NCBI GenBank assembly: GCA_030626915.1
Contig: DAOUTC010000053.1
Span: 1-8,056 of the forward strand
Direction: 5' to 3'
DNA: 8,056 bases
From: Dehalococcoidia bacterium
GTDB lineage: Bacteria; Chloroflexota; Dehalococcoidia; GIF9; AB-539-J10
The stretch's first letter is position 1. Every line of letters starts with the position of its first letter. The notes beneath the pieces were generated by a model, which worked only from the letters and a program-made list of their open reading frames with translations, was not told the DNA's origin and made no database searches. Below, one piece after another: positions 6,125 through 8,056 of this stretch. The translations under genes were made by a program, and so were the position numbers.

Positions 6125-6153
6125 ATTATATACAGCCTTCGCCGAAGTGTCAA
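6125..6153 (-). promoter_or_regulatory. Consensus sigma-70-type promoter for the btuF operon
   Basis: On the minus strand a perfect TTGACA (-35, 6148-6153) and a perfect TATAAT (-10, 6125-6130) are separated by 17 bp. Transcription should start near 6118, giving a leader of about 45 nt before the btuF GTG. The spacer holds the near-palindrome CTTCG-G-CGAAG (6137-6147), a possible operator. It faces away from the transposase remnant, so it may date from, or have been exposed by, that insertion. Confidence 0.75.
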
Positions 6154-6179
6154 GACATTGTAGGTTCCTTGTCAAATTG

Positions 6180-6496
6180 TGTGGAAACAGCTACGAGATG
6201 GTACAAAGCCCAGGAGCACCTTTCTCCAATAAACCTCTACATTTCTTAGGCCATAAGAAACCCGCTTTAGCATTTTGATCTTGGTATTACACAGCTTCAG
6301 CTTGAATGGAATTACTTATGTTATTCCTAGGGAGCACAATATGGTGGCTTCCAAGGTTAAGCTTCATATCCATTTAGAGAAGAAGATAAAAGTGTGGCAT
6401 AAGGACCAATTCCTTTGTGAGCTACCTCATGTCATCAAAGAGAAACATAGGAGATACATCATGTTCTTCGATCCGCATCCAAGGGTATCATTCTAG
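6180..6496 (+). pseudogene. Decayed transposase C-terminal fragment (DDE type, IS481/IS3-like)
   Basis: Frame-by-frame reading of the plus strand gives pieces of a transposase tail. In one frame (6228-6275) the residues NKPLHFLGHKKPALAF resemble the conserved end of the integrase core (N-x-x-[KR]-P-H-x-x-L-G-x-K-[TS]-P-x-x-x-F), ending at a TGA at 6276. The next part continues in another frame from about 6275: SFSLNGITYVIP and VKLHIHLEKKIKVWHKDQFL resemble the small beta-rich domain found after that core in IS481-like transposases. It ends at a TAG (6494-6496) inside the first of two tandem repeats. The N-terminal part and the catalytic DDE residues are absent, and at least one frameshift is present, so it cannot be functional. 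The resemblance is by eye; family placement is uncertain, but that it is a mobile-element relic is fairly likely. Confidence 0.6.
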
Positions 6497-6532
6497 TTCG
6501 TGGGCAAAAGGTATCATTTTACCTCGTGGACA
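6484..6532 (+). repeat. Two tandem 23-bp direct repeats at the end of the transposase relic
   Basis: The copies at 6484-6506 and 6510-6532 begin GGTATCATT and end CGTGGGCA or CGTGGACA, match at 19 of 23 positions and are spaced 26 bp apart. The transposase stop codon lies in the first copy. Repeated sites of this sort are expected at an insertion-sequence end, where transposase binds, so this probably marks the old right end of the element. Confidence 0.6.
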
Positions 6533-6584
6533 GCAATAAATATAACTGAAGAATGTCACTGCCACCGAGACAGCAGGCGGAGAA

Positions 6585-7790
6585 TCACTCCTTAATTAGC
6601 ACCAGTAGTCCTATCATAGCCAGGAAGGCCATAGCGGCACCAAAAAAGAAAGGGGCTGCTGGGTTGATAGCCTGCCATAGCCAGCCAGCGATAAGGCTCG
6701 CTGGAAGTAGCGTAATCCCCACTATACCATGAAAAAGGCCGTAAGCGGTTCCTCGCTTCTCCACAGGCACTAAATCAGCTACAAAAGCACGAGTCACTCC
6801 TTCCGCTAACCCATAATAAAGCCCGTAAAAACCAAACAATAGCCATAGTTGCCACGAAGCTCCAGGTGAAGCTAAGCCGAATCCAAGGTAAACAAGAGCA
6901 TAAATTAGCCAGCCTAGCAACATAACTCGTTTTCTGCCTAGCTTGTCCGATAATATACCCGCCGGCGTGGATAGAGAGGCATAGATAAAATTGAACAGCA
7001 GCAACATCAGAAGTATGTAAAGGACAGGATTACCCAAGTTTTGTGCTCGAAGTACAAGGAAGGCATCGCTGGAGTTGCCCAGAGTAAATAGAAAAATAAT
7101 GCCCAGGAAAATCTTGAATCGTTTATCCAAGCCAGAAAGCAGACCACTAAGTTTGGCTGCAGAAGAAGTGCCCCTTGATATTTCCTTCTTAGGCTCTCGA
7201 ACAAAGAAGAACACAAATAAAGCCAGCACCGCAGGGATAATGCCAATTAATACTAGTTGCTGATAAGTGCCCCTGGTAAGTGCCCAGCTCTCGCCCTGGC
7301 AGAGGAGGACAACAATTACCGCTGAGATAATGCCCACAACAGCACCAAAAGTATCCATAGCACGATGGATGCCGAAGCCCTTACCTCTTTGCTCGGGTGT
7401 TAAAGAATCGGCTACTAAAGCATCCCGGGGGGCTGTGCGAATACCCTTGCCCACTCTGTCGGCAAACCTCACCCCGAAGGCTATACCCCAGGTTGTAGCT
7501 ACATACATGAAAGGCTTGGCAATGGTGGATAACCCATAGCCCAGGACAGTCAAAGATTTTCTCTTTCCCAGTTTATCACTCAGCCAGCCGCTCAAGATTC
7601 TAACCAGAGAAGCTATACTGCCGGCCGCCCCTTCAATTAGTCCAATAACCGTGGTGGGTGCATGGAGCACATTGAACAGAAACAAGGAGAAGATGGGAAA
7701 AATCATCTCACTGCTGATATCGGTAAGGAAGCTGACCAGCCCCAGGAAAAACACATTGGGATTGAGCCCGAAAATTTGCTTCGATTTCAT
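6585..7790 (-). CDS. Major facilitator superfamily transporter, probable exporter
   Basis: This 401-residue inner-membrane protein has about twelve hydrophobic segments in two halves. The N-terminal LTDISSEMIFPIFSLFL (22-38), the MFS loop motif GWLSDKLGKRK (68-78) and RFADRVGKGIRTAPRDALVADS (108-129) mark a widespread subgroup related to archaeal MJ1317 and to NreB-like nickel exporters. A second copy of the loop motif, GILSDKLGRKR, opens the C-terminal half, followed later by RAFVADLVPVEKRGTAYG. The substrate cannot be deduced. The ATG at 7788-7790 has only a weak upstream AAGG at long spacing. It is 512 bp away from btuF with a transposase relic between, so I see it as a separate transcription unit. 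A link to cobalt/corrinoid metabolism through the NreB resemblance would be speculative. Confidence 0.85.
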   Translation of the reverse strand: MKSKQIFGLNPNVFFLGLVSFLTDISSEMIFPIFSLFLFNVLHAPTTVIGLIEGAAGSIASLVRILSGWLSDKLGKRKSLTVLGYGLSTIAKPFMYVATTWGIAFGVRFADRVGKGIRTAPRDALVADSLTPEQRGKGFGIHRAMDTFGAVVGIISAVIVVLLCQGESWALTRGTYQQLVLIGIIPAVLALFVFFFVREPKKEISRGTSSAAKLSGLLSGLDKRFKIFLGIIFLFTLGNSSDAFLVLRAQNLGNPVLYILLMLLLFNFIYASLSTPAGILSDKLGRKRVMLLGWLIYALVYLGFGLASPGASWQLWLLFGFYGLYYGLAEGVTRAFVADLVPVEKRGTAYGLFHGIVGITLLPASLIAGWLWQAINPAAPFFFGAAMAFLAMIGLLVLIKE

Positions 7791-7821
7791 AGAGCGAATT
7801 TACCTTAAGAAAGATTGAGCT

Positions 7822-7830
7822 AGTATAACA
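7822..7830 (-). promoter_or_regulatory. Possible extended -10 promoter for the MFS gene
   Basis: On the minus strand the sequence TG-T-TATACT forms an extended -10 element about 32 bp upstream of the MFS ATG. No good -35 is found 17 bp further up (CTAAAA). The predicted start near 7815 would leave a leader of about 25 nt. Confidence 0.3.
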
Positions 7831-7877
7831 TGAGTGAAATCCCATTTTAGTCGCTTGACTGGTAGCCAATCTCCAGC

Positions 7878-7895
7878 TAAGCGGAAAGGCGCTTA
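7878..7895. repeat. Small inverted repeat upstream of the MFS gene
   Basis: TAAGCG (7878-7883) and CGCTTA (7890-7895) are complementary arms around a 6-nt loop. No T-run follows, so it is not a clear terminator. It may be an operator or chance. The rest of 7831-8000 shows no gene or other recognisable site; TAGTGGACACTTTAGAC (7960-7976) hints at an insertion-sequence end. Confidence 0.3.
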
Positions 7896-8000
7896 AATTA
7901 GTCCTTCCGATGCATCCTGGTGAAAAAGGATAGTACCAATGATCTAGTTCAGATAGATAGTGGACACTTTAGACAGCCTTTTACGCCATTGCGAGAATAA

Positions 8001-8056
8001 GGCGGGGATGAACCCCACCACTATGGTTACATCTTGTAGGGTCGGGGCTCGTCCCC
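8001..8056. repeat. GC-rich palindromic repeat debris at the window edge
   Basis: Two hairpin-like units occur: GGCGGGGATGAACCCCACC (8002-8020, arms with one mismatch) and TCGGGGCTCGTCCCC, which reaches the window edge. The preceding TTGTAGGG is typical of short intergenic palindromes seen in many copies in some anaerobe genomes. The unit is cut off by the window, so its length is unknown. No coding frame fits. Confidence 0.4.

Noticed and set aside
6200..6240. GGAGAAAGGTGCTCCTGGGC-like stretch on the minus strand as a possible B12 box
   Set aside because: It does not match the conserved B12-box order and no supporting stems were found; it lies in the transposase relic.

Overview
The window looks like a piece of an anaerobic bacterial chromosome that is dedicated to uptake and salvage of corrinoids (vitamin B12 precursors). 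Bacterial origin is supported by a lipoprotein signal peptide with a lipobox, Shine-Dalgarno sites, TTG/GTG starts and a sigma-70-type consensus promoter. The exact lineage cannot be read from the sequence. The intergenic repeats of the TGTCATTCTGAGC...GAAGCGAAG...AATC type and the archaeal-style salvage enzyme CbiZ are reminiscent of Chloroflexota/Dehalococcoidia or other anaerobic subsurface bacteria, but this is a weak inference.

Layout (all intact genes are on the minus strand, so transcription runs from high to low coordinates). 7791-8056: non-coding, with a possible promoter for the next gene and hairpin/repeat debris at the window edge. 6585-7790: an MFS exporter, probably a separate unit. 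6073-6584: a decayed transposase 3' end with two tandem 23-bp repeats, followed by a consensus promoter and a cluster of ACTTGT elements just before btuF. 1-6072: a tightly packed operon, btuF - DUF71 ATPase - cobA(btuR) - radical SAM protein - btuC - cbiZ - btuD - cbiB. The last gene is cut off by the window and runs through its left edge. Several junctions abut (TAA directly followed by ATG) or overlap. The two larger gaps (4309-4470 and 1047-1171) are both filled by dispersed-repeat material.

How the genes work together: BtuF captures a corrinoid outside the membrane and BtuC/BtuD import it with ATP. CobA adds the 5'-deoxyadenosyl group. CbiZ removes the aminopropanol (or nucleotide loop) side chain of adenosylcobinamide-type compounds to give adenosylcobyric acid. 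CbiB then re-attaches an aminopropanol(-phosphate) linker, so the lower ligand can be rebuilt. This is a salvage and remodelling pathway. Two operon members have no settled role in it: a DUF71/Dph6-like ATP-dependent amidase/ligase-type protein and a pyruvate-formate-lyase-activase-like radical SAM enzyme, translationally linked to btuF and to cobA/btuC respectively. These are the most interesting candidates for undescribed steps. No cobalamin riboswitch is visible upstream of btuF.
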